The position numbers were made by a program, and so were the translations under genes. From Limnoperna fortunei (lineage: Eukaryota; Mollusca; Bivalvia; Mytilida; Modiolidae), in the NCBI GenBank assembly GCA_944474755.1, contig OX104117.1:65835522-65899521 (forward strand): 64,000 nucleotides of DNA. The letters run 5' to 3'. Numbering within the stretch: position 1 is the first letter of the stretch; the number at the start of each line of letters is the position of its first letter. The notes beneath the pieces are model-generated. The model worked only from the letters and a program-made list of their open reading frames with translations. It ran no database searches and was not told the DNA's origin. Below, one piece after another: positions 1-11,834 of the stretch.

Positions 1-529
1 CTGCCGTCCAACTTAGATCGTAAAAAAGTAATCAGAGAGTCCTCTGCAGTACAACTTAGATCGTAAAGAAGTAGTCCGAGAGTCCTCTGCCGTCCAATTT
101 AGATCGTATAGAAGTAGTCAGAGATTCCTCTGCCGTCCAACTTATATCGTAAAAAAGTAATCAGAGAGTCCTCTGCCGTCCAACTTAGATCGTAAAGAAG
201 TAGTCCGAGAGTCCTCTGCCGTCCAACTTAGATCGTAAAGAAGTAGTCCGAGAGTCCTCTGATGTCCAACTTAGATCGTAAAGAAGTAGTCCGAGAGTCC
301 TCTGCAGTCCAACTTAGATCGTAAAGAAGTAGTCCGAGAGTCCTCTGCCGTCCAATTTAGATCGTAAAGAAGTAGTCCGAGAGTCCTCTGCCGTCCAACT
401 TAGATCGTAAAAAAGTAATCCGACAGTCCTCTGCCGTCCAACTACGATCGTAAATAAGTAGTCCGAGAGTCCTCTGTCGTCCAACTTAGATTGTATAGAA
501 GTAGTCGGAGAGTCCTTTGCCGTCCAACT
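1..529. repeat. 43-bp tandem satellite, about 12 copies, cut by window edge
   Basis: Consecutive 43-bp units begin CTGCCGTCCAACTTAGATCG and end with an AGTCCGAGAGTCCT-type block. Units differ by a few substitutions, for example GTAAAGAAG versus GTATAGAAG. The array starts at base 1, so its true length is unknown. It decays at 520-535 into unique AT-rich sequence. No coding potential is evident. Confidence 0.95.
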
Positions 530-1515
530 CTTTATTTAGGATACTCTACTAGCAATGCTTAATACACGTAGGACGGCAAGTGATTGTCACACTATATATA
601 TAGCATAGTAGATTTGATGCCAACGACAGATACCACTATACGACATGTTTATTGGGTTAAATTTTCATGACAGAGAAACGAAAGAAAATTAGATGTTTCT
701 TCAACCCCTTGCGACAATACCTTAAATATATTTTAATTTTTATATGGTACAGCATTTTGAAACGAGATTTTAATGCAATTTTCAATTTCAGATTATTTTG
801 TGGTATAAGTATATTCTATTTTAAGTAGTATATGTCATCTATGTTGTCGGATAGATTTGTTTCTGTAACAGTTGTTGAAATAGCCCCAGTAATCTGTTCA
901 GGCGAGGAAAATTTTATCGTATTTAAGTAACAGCGGCATGCAGTGTCGATGACCGGGGGTATTTTCGTGTACACTTCATATAGCAAAGTTCCATCCATGC
1001 AAGCTGGATTCTTCCAAAACGCCAAAACAAGATATTAAAAAGTTACAATCGTATATAATATCAGAATACTGTCCGTCAAATTTATTTAACCGAAACAATA
1101 AATTGGCCAGATGTTTTGTCTCTTTATTTGAAGAATTTTGCACTTGCGAAATAACTACTGGTTTGGATAGTATATGCTATAAAGTTGGTAACCGTGTGGT
1201 CTGTGTAATTGCTTATTATATAGTGTCAAAACTGGGACCAGATATGTGGGAACCTTTATTGACAATAATTGCCACTTTTTATTTCGAAGGTCGGGCATAC
1301 TAATATTATTCTCGGATCCTCACCTTAAACAATTATTATATTTTGATAAAGCCCAAGTACAACATTATTAGCCTCTAAAGAGACCTATTATATGTTCAAT
1401 TCAAATTTTGCAAAACAATAAAGTTTTAGGCGAACAGACTTTGTAAACATTGCTTTGTTCTGTAAAGCACAGAATGTTGTTAAATTGTTAAATTGTTTAC
1501 TTAGTGTACATATAT
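530..1515. other. AT-rich stretch, no gene recognised
   Basis: Two short open frames, 816-1025 (minus) and 1103-1303 (plus), lie here. Neither resembles a family I know, and neither has convincing splice signals. I see no structured repeat beyond short AT runs. Confidence 0.5.
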
Positions 1516-1730
1516 TGTTTGTTTTGTTTGTTTGTTTGAATGTGTTTTTGTTTTTAGCTATAGCATGGTGTCCATTTTTTATTGACAAAGAAGCCGGAGT
1601 ATCCAAAGAAAACTCCGAAATTCCTTGTTAATTAATTTTGTAGTCGAGCACACCGTTCATTTTTCAGACTCGAACTCGCAATCTCAGTGTTGACAGGTAC
1701 GTGATCAATAGTATAGTTCATCAGACGTGA
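1516..1730 (-). mobile_element. tRNA-derived SINE, diverged copy
   Basis: Read on the minus strand this resembles the SINE family that recurs through the window. The tRNA-like head carries a B-box-like block (complement of ACTCGAACTCGCAA) and the CAACACTGAG motif. The body contains the complement of TAGCATGGTGTCCA, and the tail corresponds to CAAACAAACAAAC. Divergence and small deletions mark it as an old copy. Confidence 0.75.
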
Positions 1731-1735
1731 AAACG

Positions 1736-3610
1736 TTTATTGATAAATTTAAGATTCATGATCACATTTAATCAAAATTTAAAGTGACAATAATTTTATA
1801 CTAAGTGGAGCAAAATTCCAACGAGGTTAAACATTAAAAACGATAGCAGCACCTCAACATTTTACAGTATATTTCGAAGGTAAATGTTAGGTATTGACAT
1901 CACATAGCGTAATGTCTTTCGCGTTTTAATGCTCTGCTCCAAAACCTCGCCCCATTGGAGCTAAATTAAGCAGGTCAGTTGGGGGTACTTAAAACATTAA
2001 AAATTATTTGCATAAACAGAGAAATTACATGTATCTCATGGTTCAAGTATTTAACGTCTGACAAACCGCTTGGCAAATTGAATTGCTATATTGTATAAAT
2101 GTAACCAAACTGGACTGGTGCTGATCATATATCTGAGATGACTATACGACTGTGAAACATAGTTTAAACATAGAACATCATTAAACTGATTATTGTGTAG
2201 TTTAGTACTATTTTAGTAAAATTGGAAACCCAGTGTAGGTGCCACAAATATTGATGAATTCTGATTAGTTGAAATTTAAAACGACCTTTCTCTGACAAAC
2301 TGTACCTTAGGTTGTGATATTCTAGATATGCACAAAATGTCGATCTATTCATTTGTTGGTTCTGATTCTAAATCCATGATGGCAACCAACGTGAAACATG
2401 GTTTAACAGGGAACCATATATGAAATACTTCCAAACAAGTCAATCATGCAAAATAATGCCATAGTGGTTCTCTACTATTTATGCGCCCTGATTGGAAACT
2501 TTGGGAACACAAGGAAAAAGTGTTTTAAAAAATCTTCAGTATCACTTAAATCACGTAAAACAACAAAATATACAAAACTTTCATATATCAAAAATTGGTT
2601 TTATTTTATAAGTTTAGTGAGGGTTTTAGCCTCTACATATATAAAGAAATAACAACTGAATAATGCATTTGCACAGAGTTAATGCTTATATTTACGTTTG
2701 TATGTTGTCAATTGAGATTAACATACTGGAATTTTAACAATCTTTCATAGGAAAAGAATTTATTGCAAGGCAACCTTTTCAGTTGTGCGTAGAACGAATA
2801 ATCGTACTCTCGCATGTGTTTTTAAGGCGAGGTTAATCCAAAAAATCATAAAATGAACTTCAGATTATAACGGCCTAGTTGTGCAGCATGCACTTGGATT
2901 CAAGTTAAAGCGAACTTGGTTACGTAGTTAGTTTGTTATATTTTAACAAACATAATTTGTAGAATAGACAAACATGCACCATCAATGACAAGTTTTATTG
3001 TAATGGAATCTTTGATTTAAGAACAGGTGCGCAAAAGTGGGTTTAGTACATTAAATACAGACTATGCAAATAATATTCAGCGTTTGATCATACATTACAT
3101 AATAAATATTTATGCCCTATAGCATAATGTGTTGAACCCTTTAGAGATTTAATACTTGAATTTTTAATAGAAAAGTAATATTTCTTAAAACCATTAGTTC
3201 ATCTGTAAATTAACCAATCAATACAACTTATATTGGGTGGAATTTCAAATTGATTTGTAAAAAACAGTTTTTAAATATATCGTATATACATATAAATCAT
3301 TATGTTAGGTTGCTTATGTTTAGAACGATTAATTTGTCTTTAACACCTAGCGAACAGTATTTCTGCTATAATCTAGAATAGAACAAGTTAGCAAACATTG
3401 ATTTAAAGCATGTCAATGTAGGGAGGGAGCGGTCAATTTTATGGTATTTTGTTTTTGCACCAAGAAAATAAAGGACTACACGAATAAATGAGTACCACTC
3501 GAGATTTGTTCGTGCATAGTTAGCTGTCTTTGAACACAGTCATCGGTTTTATGTACTAAGGCTGTTTATTGGTATACATTCCTTACAATCACGAACGTCC
3601 CTGTCCTTGT
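1736..3610. other. Unannotated AT-rich DNA
   Basis: I see no recognisable gene, RNA gene or clear repeat. The short open frames at 2164-2352 and 2446-2652 lack family similarity and compositional signal and are treated as chance. Confidence 0.5.
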
Positions 3611-3615
3611 GGGTT

Positions 3616-3873
3616 TTTGTTTGTTTGAATGATGTTTAACGCCACTTTAAGCAATCGTTCAGCTATCATGGTGTCCAGCTTTTTTTATTAGAGGAGGGGG
3701 GAGTACCCGGAGAAAACCCCGGCCTTCGGTAGGAAAACTGGGAATCCTTGTCAATTTAGATTGGAAAGGAGTAAACCCTGCCCGCAGTGAGACTCGAGCC
3801 GGCAACCTCAGTGTTGACAGACCACGTGATCAATAGTACACATACAACCTTAACCACTCGTCCACCGAGGCCC
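3616..3873 (-). mobile_element. tRNA-derived SINE, near full length
   Basis: On the minus strand the head reads GGCCTCGGTGGACGAGTGGT (A box region, tRNA Leu/Ser-like). It is followed by the B-box-like GGTTGCCGGCTCGAGTC and the conserved linker TGACAAGGATTCCCAG. The body has ACTCCCCCCTCCTC and GGACACCATGATAGCTGAAC blocks, and the end corresponds to CATTCAAACAAAC. The window contains several other copies, which confirms a family. Confidence 0.85.
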
Positions 3874-4029
3874 ACTAAACAGTATGTGTATTTACACTAT
3901 CAAGTAAATGTGATTTTTTTTCCAATAAGGTTCATACATAAAACATTTAAACTACAAAAAACTAAGAAATGTTCTCTAATTGATACTCCCCTCTTTCCAC
4001 CCCAAATGTCATTCCGAGTCCATGTTTTT

Positions 4030-4512
4030 GTAGGTGGAATTGCGGAATAAGAGAATGTTTTGAATGAGAATTAAACCCATCCACACATAAAAAATCAGGT
4101 GCACAATGGAAATGTGTGACAAAAATTCTGTACATTTAGTGACGAGGTGGAGTTGCGGACAAGAGATGGTTATCCGGACCCATATGGCACAGGGAAAATC
4201 AAACTAACTGATTAAAATGATTAAAATATCAGGTGCACAAATGCAATATGAGACAGATTCTGTAATCAAGTTCTATTCAGTGTTGGTGGAGCTGCGGATA
4301 AGAGAACCCCAAGTATCATTCTAATCTGAAAGTAAAATATCGGATGCTCAATGTCACTATTTGACAAAGATTCTGTTAAAGTTATCATCAAATTCCATTC
4401 CGTGTTGTAGGTGGAATTGCGGATAAGAGGTGGGTATTCCCAAGTGTAACAGACGGACGGAAGGACGGACTCAATCCCCCATCTCACTATATACCCACAC
4501 CCTTCCATTTGG
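4030..4512. repeat. Degenerate dispersed repeat with roughly 130-bp internal units
   Basis: Recurring blocks GTGGAATTGCGGATAAGAG, ATCAGGTGCACAA and GACAAAGATTCTGT repeat about every 120-140 bp and end in a GACGGACGGAAGGACGGA run. Related blocks reappear at 11.0-11.8 kb. The open frames over it are read-through of the repeat. Confidence 0.65.
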
Positions 4513-5114
4513 CGTAGGAATATATATATATTTTGATTTTTGTTTTAACAACAAGAAAAAGAACGTAACCTCCGCCAGAAAAGACGATGAAAAGACCATA
4601 CCGCTGATACATCATATGCTGATCCAGACTTTTTTTCAAGTGCAAAACGAGTTATAGTGGACCAGTTTTGTCCATAAAGAATCACATATAAGCGTTTATA
4701 TTAGACGGAAGAAAAGCCATCATGCGACTAAATCTTATACAGGCACTAGAGAGGAAAAACGAATCCTTGCTCCTTATTGACAAACATCACTTTGTCCAGA
4801 ACACGGTACAGATGCTAGGGAGGATAAGTAGATTCTTTCTCCTTATTAACACCCATCAGATGGATTATTATAATTATTTTTTTTATTAAGATGCTGAAGA
4901 GGATAAGTAGGCCCTTTCTCTTTATTGACACCAATCATACTGTCCAAAGTCAAATTTAGTACAGGCGCTGGGGGGATAAGTAGATCCGTTCTCTTTATTG
5001 ATCCCAATCATACTGTCCAAAGTCAAATTTGGTAAAGGTTCTGGGGAGGATAAGTAGATCCGTTCTCTTTATTGACCCCAATCATAATGTCCAAAGTCAA
5101 ATTTGGTACAGGCG

Positions 5115-5522
5115 TAGTCTCGATCACCCAGACGCATATATAATAGCGTCTGGGATCACCTTGTTGTAATTTCGCTACCAATAGGTGGAGACAAACAATA
5201 ATTCTATTTTTAGGGCACTATTTTTTAACCAGGAAAACCATGCAAAACATGTCTATGACGTCACATGATTCACTCTTGATTGTGCATAACAATAATATTT
5301 GTTTAATTAATTGATAAAGTAATATTTTATAAAAATATACAAATGTAAACTTTGGTACAATTTTTTATACACTTCTTGATATGAACGGAAGTAATTTTTT
5401 AGACAATAAAAATATCATCCAATCAAAAATTACGCCCAGTTTTGGGCGTAATGATAACGAGTTCAATATAGAGTTGAATCCAGACGCACAAATGTAATTA
5501 AGCGTCTGGATGATCGAGACTA
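5115..5522 (+). mobile_element. Hairpin-rich MITE, copy A, with 9-bp target duplication
   Basis: This is a 408-bp element with terminal inverted repeats TAGTCTCGATC...GATCGAGACTA. It is inserted in the 72-bp array and flanked by the direct repeat GTACAGGCG (5106-5114 and 5523-5531). Each end carries a hairpin formed by CCAGACGC and GCGTCTGG, and a third hairpin (TACGCCCA...TGGGCGTA) lies inside. A 9-bp duplication is typical of Mutator-like elements. No coding capacity is seen. Confidence 0.85.
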
Positions 5523-5587
5523 GTACAGGCGCTGGGGAGGATAAGTAGATCCGTTCTCTTTATTGACCCCAATCATACTGTCCAAAG

Positions 5588-5962
5588 TAGTCTCGATCAC
5601 CCAGACGCATATATAATAGCGTCTGTGATCACCTTGCTCTAATTTCGCTACCAATAGGTGGAGACAAAACAATGATTCTATCTTTTGGGCCCTATTTTTA
5701 AACCAGGAAAACCATGCATACTCATAATATGACGTCACATTTATATTCACTCTTGATTGTGCATAACAATATTTGTTTAATTAATTGATCAAGTAATATT
5801 TTATAAAAATATTTAAATGTAAACTTTGGCACAATTTGTTATACACTTTTTGATATGAACGGAAGTAATTTTTTAGACAATAAAAATATCATCCAATCAA
5901 AAATTACGCCCAGTTTTGGGCGTAATGGTAATGAGTTTAATATAGAGATGAATCCAGACGCA
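5588..5962 (+). mobile_element. Hairpin-rich MITE, copy B, right end missing
   Basis: It matches copy A from its left terminus TAGTCTCGATC but stops after GAATCCAGACGCA, losing the last approximately 33 bp including the right terminal repeat. Its left flank is the 9-mer TGTCCAAAG (5579-5587). Immediately after it come CTTTGGACA, the inverse of that 9-mer, and then copy C. Confidence 0.82.
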
Positions 5963-5971
5963 CTTTGGACA

Positions 5972-6391
5972 TAGTCTCGATCATCCAGACGCTTAATTAC
6001 ATTTGTGCGTCTGGATTCATCTCTATATTGAACTCGTTATCATTACGCCCAAAACTGGGCGTAATTTTGATTGGATGATATTTTTACTGTCTAAAAAATT
6101 ACTTCCGTTTATATCAAGAAGTGTATAAAAATTGTACCAAAGTTTACATTTGAATATTTTTATCAAATATAACATTATCAATTCATTAAACAAATATTAT
6201 TGTATGCACAATCAAGAGAGAATCTTACTGTGACGTCATTTTATAAGTATAGACATGTTTGCATGGTTTTGCTGGTCTAAAAATAGGACCCTAAAAATAG
6301 AATCATTGTTTTGTCTCCATCTATTGGTAGCGAAACTATAACAAGGTGATCCCAGACGCTATTTATATATGCGTCTGGGTGATCGAGACTA
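5972..6391 (-). mobile_element. Hairpin-rich MITE, copy C, inverted
   Basis: This is a full-length copy in opposite orientation to A and B, with both terminal repeats (TAGTCTCGATC and GATCGAGACTA). It is flanked by CTTTGGACA on the left and TGTCCAAAG (6392-6400) on the right. The outer flanks of the B+C composite are therefore the same 9-mer in direct orientation. Confidence 0.85.
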
Positions 6392-8998
6392 TGTCCAAAG
6401 TCAAATTTGGTAAAGGTTCTGGGGAGAATAAGTAGATCCGTTCTCTTTATTGACTTCAATCATACTGTCAAAAGTCAAATTTGGTACAGGCGCTGGGGAG
6501 GATAAGTAGATCCGTTCTCTTTATTGACACCAATCATACTGTCCAAAGTCAAATTTGGTACAGGCGCTGGGGAGGATAAGTAGATCCTATCTCTTTATTG
6601 ACACCAATCATACTGTCCAAAGTCCGATTTGGTATAAGTCCTTAGAAGGATAAGTAGATCCCTTCTCTTTATTGACACCAATCATACTGTCCAAAGTCCG
6701 ATTTGGTATAAGTCCTTAGAAGGATAAGTAGATCCCTTCTCTTTATTGACACCAATCATACTGTCCAAAGTCAAATTTGGTACAGGCGCTGGGGAGGATA
6801 AGTAGATCCTATCTCTTTATTGACACCAATCATACTGTCCAAAGTCCGATTTGGTACAGGTGCTGGGGAGGATAAGTAGATCCCTTCTCTTTATTGACAC
6901 CAATCATACTGTCCAAAGTAAAATTTGGTACAGGCGCTTAGGGGATAAGTAGATCCTTTCTCTTTTTTGACACCAATCATGCTGTCCAAAGTAAAATTTG
7001 GTACAGGCGCTGGGTGGGGGGGGGGTATAAGTAGATCCCTTCTCTTTATTGACACCAATCATACTGTCCAAAGTCAAATTTGGTACAGGTGCTGGGGAGG
7101 ATAAGTAGATCCTTTCTCTTTATTGAGACCAAAGTCAAATTTGGTACAGGCGCCGGGGAGGATAAGTAGATCCTTTATCTTTATTGAAATCAATCATACT
7201 GTCCAAAGTCAAATCTGGTACAGGCGCTGGGGAGGATGAGTAGATAATTTCTCTCTTTATTGGCACTAATCAGAATGACCCAAGTCAAATATGGTACAGG
7301 GGTTGGGGAGTATAAGTAGAGCCTTTATCTTTATTGACACCAATCGTACTGTCCAAGGTCTAATCTGGTAAAGGCGCTGGGGAGGAGAAGTAGATCCTTA
7401 CTCTTTATTGACACCAATCATACTGTCCAAAGTCAAATTTGGTACAGGTGCTGGGGAGGATAAGTAGATCCCTTCTCTTTATTGACACCAATCATACTGT
7501 CCAAAGTCAAATTTGGTACAGGCGCTGGGAGGATAAGTAGATCCCTTCTCTTTATTGACACCAATCATACTGTCCAAAGTCAAATTTGGTACAGGCGCTG
7601 GGGGGATACGTAGATCTTTATTCTTTATTGACACCAATCATACTTTCCAAAGTCAAATATGGTACAGGCGCTGGGGAGGATAGGTAGACATTTTCTCTTT
7701 ATTGACACCAATCATAATGTCCAAAGTCAAATTTGGTACAGGTGCTTGGGAGGATAAGTAGATCCTTTCTCTTTGTTGACACCAATGTCAAATTTGGTAC
7801 AGGCGCCGGGGAGGATAAGTAGATCCTTTATCTTTATTGAAATCAATCATACTGTCCAAAGTCAAATCTGGTACAGGCGCTGGGGAGGATGAGTAGATAA
7901 TTTCGCTGTCTTTATTGGCACCAATCAGATCGACCCAAGTCAAATATGGTACATGCGTTGGGGAGTATAAATAGAGCCTTTATCTTTATTGACACCAATC
8001 GTACTGTCCAAGGTCAAATCTGGTAAAGGCGCTGGGGAGGAGCAGTAGATCCTTACCCTTTATTGACACCAATCATACTGTCCAAAGTCAAATTTGGTAC
8101 AGGCGCTGGGGAGGATAAGTAGATCCCTTCTCTTTATTGACACCAATCATACTGTCCAAAGTCAAATTTGGTACAGGCGCTGGGGAGGATAAGTAGATCT
8201 TTTTTCTTTATTGACACCAACCATACTGTCCAAAGTCAAATTTGGTACAGGCGCTGGGGGGGGATAAGTAGATCCCTTCTCTTTATTGACACCAATCATA
8301 CTGTCCAAAGTCAATTATGGTACAGGGGCTGGGGAGGATAAGTAGATCTTTTTTCTTTATTGACACCAACCATACTGTCCAAAGTCAAATCTGGTACAGG
8401 TGCTGGGGAGGATAGGTAGACCTTTTCTCTTTATTGACACCAATCATACTGTCCAAAGTCAAATTTGGTACAGGTGCTGGGGAGGATAAGTAGATCCTTT
8501 CTCTTTGTTGACACCAAAGTCAAATTTGGCACAGGCGCCGGGGAGGATAAGTAGATCCTTTATCTTTATTGAAATCAATTATACTGTCCAAAGTCAAATC
8601 TGGTACAGGCGCTGGGGAGGATGAGTAGATAATTTCTCTCTTTATTGGCACCAATCAGATCGACCCAAGTCAAATATGGTACAGGCGTTGGGGAGTATAA
8701 GTAGAGTCTTTATCTTTATTGACACCAATCGTACTGTCCAAGGTCAAATCTGGTAAAGGCGTTGGGGAGGAGATGTAGATCCTTACTCTTTATTGACACC
8801 AATCATACTGTCAAAAGTCAAATCTGATACAGTCGCTGGGGAGGATAAGTAGATCCTTTCTCTTATCCTGAAACCATTCAGAATATCCAAAGTCAAATTT
8901 GGTACAGGTGCTGGAGAAGTTTAGCACATCTTATCATAATATCTAAGATAAAATTCGTTAGTGATCACAATTAAAAACAGTAATAAGAAAACATTTTG

Positions 8999-9798
8999 TA
9001 CAGCGGATGTTTATTGAACAGCTTATACCTTAAAACTTGAATTTTGACTACCTTTATGACTGAGAAAAATGCGTCCATAATGGGGATATTTTAAAAATGA
9101 TCTTTTACATAAATACTTTATAAATGTTTATCACAAAGTTCATTACCACATTGTTAGTTTTTTTCTAATGACAGTATTTTGTAAGTCAAATACTCTTTAA
9201 AGTTTTTTTGTTAATTATTAAAATATTTACATCTAAGTTAAACATGTTAAAATTTCTGAGATATAATAAGACCATAAAGATGCCATACAACCCTGTCCCT
9301 TGTCTGAACCACGTGGTCTCAACTCCGCCATGTTAAAAATTGTCAAAATGAGCGAATTTCAAATGAAATGGGAAGTATGAAGATCGGAAATTAAAGTGTT
9401 AAAATGGGAAAATTGAATACATCAACGGGTCTACTTTTTGTATATATGTGCAAAACAAAGTTTATACCAACTGTATTTATGCACTTTACGTCAGAAGTGG
9501 TGCATACTTGACTATTTCCCATTGAAACAATGTAACCAGAAGGCAGAAAATAAGGCTTTTTTCAAACAAAATGGGAAGTATTTTGCAAGTAAATTAAACT
9601 GATAAAATTTATAGCATTCGAAAGATTAGAGACTGTAGAACTGGGAACAATGTGCAAAACATATATATTTTATTCATTTAACAAGATATCGGAGATTTTT
9701 ATATCGTCCCATTGATTTTCTATTGAGTGGAAAATCCAATATGGCTGACAAAAATACGTCACAGAAATCACGTGATGTCGCTAATATTTGTATATGAG
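8999..9798 (+). repeat. Dispersed 0.8-kb noncoding repeat R1, copy 1
   Basis: This stretch matches 58426-59262 in inverted orientation over essentially its whole length. Shared blocks include GGATGTTTATTGAACAGCTT, TTGACTACCTTTATGACTG, AACCACGTGGTCT and CACGTGATGTCGCTAA. No terminal repeats or open frame identify the class. The similarity is strong enough to call a transposable or duplicated element. Confidence 0.8.
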
Positions 9799-9836
9799 CG
9801 GGGGGAGGGGGATCTACGCCCCCCCCCCCCCCTGGA
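9799..9836. other. G-run/C-run foldback
   Basis: A purine tract (GGGGGGAGGGGG) is followed within a few bases by a run of 14 C. Together they can form a very GC-rich hairpin, or a G-rich tract on either strand, in otherwise AT-rich DNA. The C run may also be an assembly-length artefact. Confidence 0.6.
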
Positions 9837-9839
9837 TCC

Positions 9840-9960
9840 AACACTGTGTAGGAAAACTGACAATCCTTGTCAAATTTAGGTCGAAGTCTAGCAAATCCTG
9901 CTCTAAGTATGGCTCGAACCCGCAACCCCAGTGTTGACAGGCGTCAGATCCATAAGTCTA
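9840..9960 (-). mobile_element. SINE head fragment
   Basis: It contains the family blocks TAGGAAAACTGACAATCCTT, GGCTCGAACCCGCAACCCC and AGTGTTGACAGGC. It lacks the tail half found in the longer copies. The orientation is minus. Confidence 0.75.
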
Positions 9961-10535
9961 CATGTCAGACTTGTCAGATAGATAATCCTGCTTGTCAGAT
10001 AATTAAGTAAACATGTGTAATAATTAATTCCATTTGCGTATGGCATGAAAAGGGCAAAGAGCAAAACAGAATTTTTTTTAAATAGTTGCGTTTTATTATC
10101 TTAAAAGTTTAATATGTGACAGTACACGTAATAAAATGACAAGTCGACATATTTCACAAATTATAGGGACATATTGTATGTCAAGTAGGGACAGATATAT
10201 GACGCCATATTTGTTCTCCAGTATATGTAATAGCAAGTGAAGGTAGGTAATAGACTGACTATTTCCAAATGAACATTTTCTGACAACGTATTTATTTTTT
10301 TAATTAATAAATAGAGGCTGTACATAATAAATTAGTAATTAGTTTTTAATTAAATTAAAAGTAAGCAAAAGTGATACAAAATTAAACATAAGTTAAACAT
10401 ATAAAATATAAGTAAAAGCCAGTTGAATTTAAATGCTATAACCGTATTTAGTCATGGTATAGTATTTGTGTTGTCTCCTTATGTATCCTTTTTATCATAC
10501 TCAACTTGACATTTGTGTAAAAATCGTGGCTGGAC

Positions 10536-10785
10536 ATATGTTATTACAGGTGTTCCTCGGGGTTCCATTTTACGGCCCTTTATTGTTTCTATTATTTATT
10601 AACGATATTGTAGAAGATATCAATGCCTGTCTTAAACTGTTGGCAGACGACACTGTAAGCATTTATGTAATAGTAGATAGTCCCGAAGTCGCTGCGGATA
10701 AACTAAACAAGGATCTAGAAAAGATTCATAGCTGGTCTAAAAAGTGGTTAGTTCAATTTCAATGGGTAGACAACTGTAGGAGGAG
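10536..10785 (+). pseudogene. Non-LTR retrotransposon reverse transcriptase fragment, broken
   Basis: The translation shows the LINE reverse-transcriptase block GVPRGSIL, then after a frameshift near 10575 GPLLFLLFINDI, followed by a degenerate catalytic block LADDT (family FADD) and a DLEKIHSWSKKWLV-like stretch. It looks like a Jockey/CR1-type LINE RT core. No endonuclease or 3' end is attached. Clearly inactive. Confidence 0.85.
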
Positions 10786-11830
10786 TTGATTACACGTACA
10801 CGGGTATCGACTTCTGCACATTTTCTATAAAATTATGAACTTTCCAAGTCTGGAAAATCGGTTGAAAAATCATCGAACATTTCCATAATAGCAGGTGCGT
10901 AACTTTAAAACATATGCAATATTTCTGTAAAGTTTCATATATCTGGTTTGAAAACTGTTGCAGTTGATAACACAAAATGGTACCGTCTTCCTCACATTTT
11001 CAGAAAAATGAGAAAAACTAGAAAAAGTACTTAAATCTAGTACGTTATAGGAAAAAGCCCTAAAACGGTGTTATAATAGCAGGTGCACAACTTCAATACA
11101 CGCGCAATCTTTCTGGGATAAAAACTGTATAGGAGGAATTGATTACAGAAAAAAAATCCTCCTCTATGTCGAACAATGTCAAGGTCCTAAAACCCTAAAT
11201 AATCTGATCGAAATGTTAAATATATTGTGCACACTTTCACTTTATGACAAAAATTCTGTTATTCTTCCGTAAATGGTCGATTTCTGATACAGTTGACCCA
11301 GGACAGATGAGCAATGAGCAAAGTCGCACACATCTGTTCTTGCGTCATCCAATTAAAACACGTTAAACAAGAATGTTGTTATAGTATCGCGTTGTGAAGG
11401 TTATTGATTTACGAAATGAATAAGTACTTCCATGCGCTTTTTGAAAAACCCATGTGACTTTCCATGATTAATAGAATTTTTTTTTGCTCCTTACGCTGCG
11501 CTCTAACATTTCTATTACTTACGAAAGGTCACCCGGTATTTCCACACAACGTATGGAAATCCCATTTAGTGGTATATTGCGGATAAAAGATAATCCCCCC
11601 ATCGTAAAGAATGACAAAGTCCATGTTTTTCTATGGAAAATCATAAATATCATTCCGATCAAAATGTTAAATATCACGTGCACAATCGCACTTTATAACA
11701 AATATTATGTGAAAGAATCCGCCCCCTCCTCCCCTCCCCCAGGGAAAATTTTGAAAAAGATGTTGCAATTTGGTGCATTTTGGGAGAGTTCTAAGGTACT
11801 TCATTTAGTGCTGAAAATGGACAGTTAATT
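10765..11830. repeat. Degenerate repeat with roughly 180-bp units
   Basis: Blocks such as ACTGTAGGAGGAGTTGATTA (10770) and ACTGTATAGGAGGAATTGAT (about 11127) recur, with an intermediate copy near 10955. ATAGCAGGTGCACAACTT-type and ATTGCGGATAAAAGA blocks relate it to the repeat at 4.0-4.5 kb. The open frame at 11484-11828 is repeat read-through. Confidence 0.6.
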
Positions 11831-11834
11831 GATT

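Larger units (their letters stand above)
4738..8930. repeat. About 72-bp minisatellite array, 4.2 kb, with higher-order structure
   Basis: The unit contains GGTACAGGCGCTGGGGAGGA, TAAGTAGATCCCTTCTC, TTTATTGACACCAATCATAC and TGTCCAAAGTCAAATTT. Roughly 40 copies are present outside the MITE insertions at 5115-6391. A block of variant units (GGCGCCGGGGAGG, GATGAGTAGATAATTTC, GGGAGTATAAGTAGAGCC) recurs near 7085, 7740 and 8470. That indicates amplification of multi-unit blocks of about 655-730 bp. Confidence 0.95.

Noticed and set aside
816..1025. 69-codon minus-strand frame with varied composition, possibly an exon
   Set aside because: No family similarity recognised, and no convincing acceptor or donor in phase at its ends.
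1..8930. Possible CRISPR-like arrays (43-bp and 72-bp repeats)
   Set aside because: Units are contiguous without unique spacers, in a eukaryotic genome. These are satellites.
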